Assembly (NCBI GenBank): GCA_050010115.1
Contig: JBEKLQ010000042.1
Span: forward strand, 1 to 30,988
Direction: 5' to 3'
Origin: JAKACA01 sp050010115
GTDB lineage: Bacteria; Actinomycetota; Acidimicrobiia; Acidimicrobiales; Bog-793
DNA: 30,988 nt
In this document: one piece after another, positions 29,878 through 30,988 of the stretch
Numbering within the stretch: the stretch's first letter is position 1
Layout: each line of letters begins with the position of its first letter
Position numbers and translations under genes: made by a program
The notes under the pieces: generated by a model
What the model was told of the DNA's origin: nothing
What the model saw: the letters and a program-made list of their open reading frames with translations, nothing else
The model's database searches: none

Positions 29878-30988
29878 ATGGCGCTCCAGCACATCGTCGT
29901 GGACGGGTCCAACATCGCTACGGAAGGACGCAGCGCGCCGAGCTTGGCCCAGCTCGAGGAAGCGGTCGCCGAACTCAGGCGCGAGAACCCCGACGCTGAG
30001 GTCACGGTCATCGTCGATGCTACCTTTGCTCACCGGATCGACTCGAGCGAGTTGCAGCGTTTTGAGGAGGCGGTGCTGAAAGGCGAGTACGTGCACCCGC
30101 CGGCCGGTGCCATCGGCCGCGGCGATGCCTTCCTGCTCCGGGTGGCGGAGAAGGTCGACGGCACCGTGCTGTCCAACGACTCGTTCCAGGAGTTCCACGG
30201 TGAGCACCCCTGGCTCTTCGAGCGCGGCCGCCTGATCGGGGCGACGCCGGTGCCCGGCATCGGGTGGATCTTCACACCTCGCACCCCGGTGCGCGGCCCG
30301 ACGAGCCGCAAGGCGGTACGGGAGACCGACCGAGCCAAGCGCCAGGTGACGAAAGCCATCAAGGTGGCGACGAAGGAAGCCGTCGGCGTCGTCCCGGTCA
30401 TGACCCAGGCTCAGCGGGCCGGTTCGGCTGACGGCGGCCGGCCGCGCCGCGTAGCGGACGCCACCCTCTCCAAGCCGTCACCGGCGGCGGTGAACGACCC
30501 GTTGACGTTCGTCTCGTTCATTGCCGAGCACCGGCTCGGCGCAGAGATCGTTGGTCGCGTCGAGGGCTACACGTCGCACGGGGCGATCGTCATGGTCGGG
30601 AACACCCAGTGTTACGTGCCTCTCGCCAATCTCGCCCATCCACCTCCGCGTTCGGCGCGAGAGGTGCTGAAGCGGGAGGAAGAGCGCGTGTTCATCCTGC
30701 GGGCGCTCGACGCCCAGCGGCGCGGCGTGGAGCTCGCGCTCCCCGGAGTGGCGGCGGTGTCGGGCCAGCCGAGCGAGGCGATGGTCGAGGCCGAGATGCG
30801 CCTGGCCAAACGTCGCCAAGTCACGTCGCTACGTGAGCTCGGCCCGATGCCCGTGCCGACCAAGCCACCGCCACACGCACCGGCTGCGCACAAGGTAGAG
30901 GAGCCCGCCCTCCAGCCCGCCGTCCCGGCTCCGGAGGTGCCCGGTGAGGTGCTCGCGTCGCCCCGTCGGTCGCCCGCGGCACGCCGGC
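29878..30988 (+). CDS. Zc3h12a/NYN-type ribonuclease with S1-like RNA-binding domain (partial, 3' end off the right edge)
   Basis: Translated directly from the plus strand: open from the ATG at 29878 to the window end, at least 370 residues. The N-terminal domain (about 1-135) begins HIVVDGSNIATEGR and has four well-spaced acidic positions, Asp9, Asp47 (VIVDATF), Asp83 (GRGDAFLL) and Asp101 (LSNDSFQEF), matching the PIN/NYN ribonuclease fold of the Zc3h12a group. After a basic linker (about 136-205) comes an S1-like segment (about 213-290) reading GAEIVGRVEGYTSHGAIVMV, then CYVPLANL. The C-terminal part is Pro/Ala-rich. The likely role is an RNA endonuclease targeted by its S1 domain; the RNA target is unknown. 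No Shine-Dalgarno at normal spacing and no clean -10 is seen before the ATG. Confidence 0.8.
   Translation, partial: MALQHIVVDGSNIATEGRSAPSLAQLEEAVAELRRENPDAEVTVIVDATFAHRIDSSELQRFEEAVLKGEYVHPPAGAIGRGDAFLLRVAEKVDGTVLSNDSFQEFHGEHPWLFERGRLIGATPVPGIGWIFTPRTPVRGPTSRKAVRETDRAKRQVTKAIKVATKEAVGVVPVMTQAQRAGSADGGRPRRVADATLSKPSPAAVNDPLTFVSFIAEHRLGAEIVGRVEGYTSHGAIVMVGNTQCYVPLANLAHPPPRSAREVLKREEERVFILRALDAQRRGVELALPGVAAVSGQPSEAMVEAEMRLAKRRQVTSLRELGPMPVPTKPPPHAPAAHKVEEPALQPAVPAPEVPGEVLASPRRSPAARR

Overview
This is a high-GC bacterial chromosome segment with tightly packed genes, many GTG starts and short operon overlaps. Three things point to an actinobacterium: a kgd gene fusing the E2 acyltransferase and E1 parts of 2-oxoglutarate dehydrogenase, the gene order secA-prfB-ftsE-ftsX, and PhoP boxes of GTTCACC type. 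The protein style suggests a deep branch such as Acidimicrobiia, but that placement is inference. No insertion sequence, prophage, CRISPR array, rRNA or tRNA was recognised.

Layout. (1) 1-8100, minus strand: a phosphorus-acquisition region. It reads pstS-like binding protein, then a complete second ABC importer (Tat-lipoprotein binding protein, two permeases, ATPase), then pstC and pstA (pstA runs off the left edge). Each of the three units starts with a PHO-box-like array of 11-nt direct repeats, and hairpins separate the units. (2) 8340-11947, plus: a DHA2-type MFS exporter, a MerR regulator overlapping it by 4 nt, and a flavoprotein of the disulfide reductase fold that lacks one redox cysteine. 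(3) 11910-14449: endonuclease IV (minus) divergent from miaB (plus). (4) 14653-20459, plus: secA, prfB, ftsE and ftsX, i.e. protein export, translation termination and cell division. (5) 20520-22426, minus: a two-gene ABC-2 transporter whose ATPase ends in three 36-bp tandem repeats. (6) 22471-25259: a sugar-1-phosphate nucleotidyltransferase (plus), then, on the minus strand, a TIGR01777-type epimerase, an alpha/beta hydrolase and a small zinc-ribbon protein. (7) 25346-29125: kgd (plus), meeting a HAD hydrolase (minus) tail to tail. (8) 29878 to the right edge: a Zc3h12a/NYN-type ribonuclease fused to an S1-like domain, cut by the window end.

Two themes run across the window. Most genes that begin a transcription unit have a TANNNT hexamer ending only 6-10 nt before the start codon, which predicts leaderless mRNAs (secA, kgd, miaB, nfo and others). 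By contrast the Pho-type units have longer leaders, and pstS and pstC have clear Shine-Dalgarno sequences. Second, a palindromic element with an identical 16-nt hairpin core occurs just upstream of the secA promoter and again, inverted, inside the kgd coding sequence, where it encodes part of the flexible linker.
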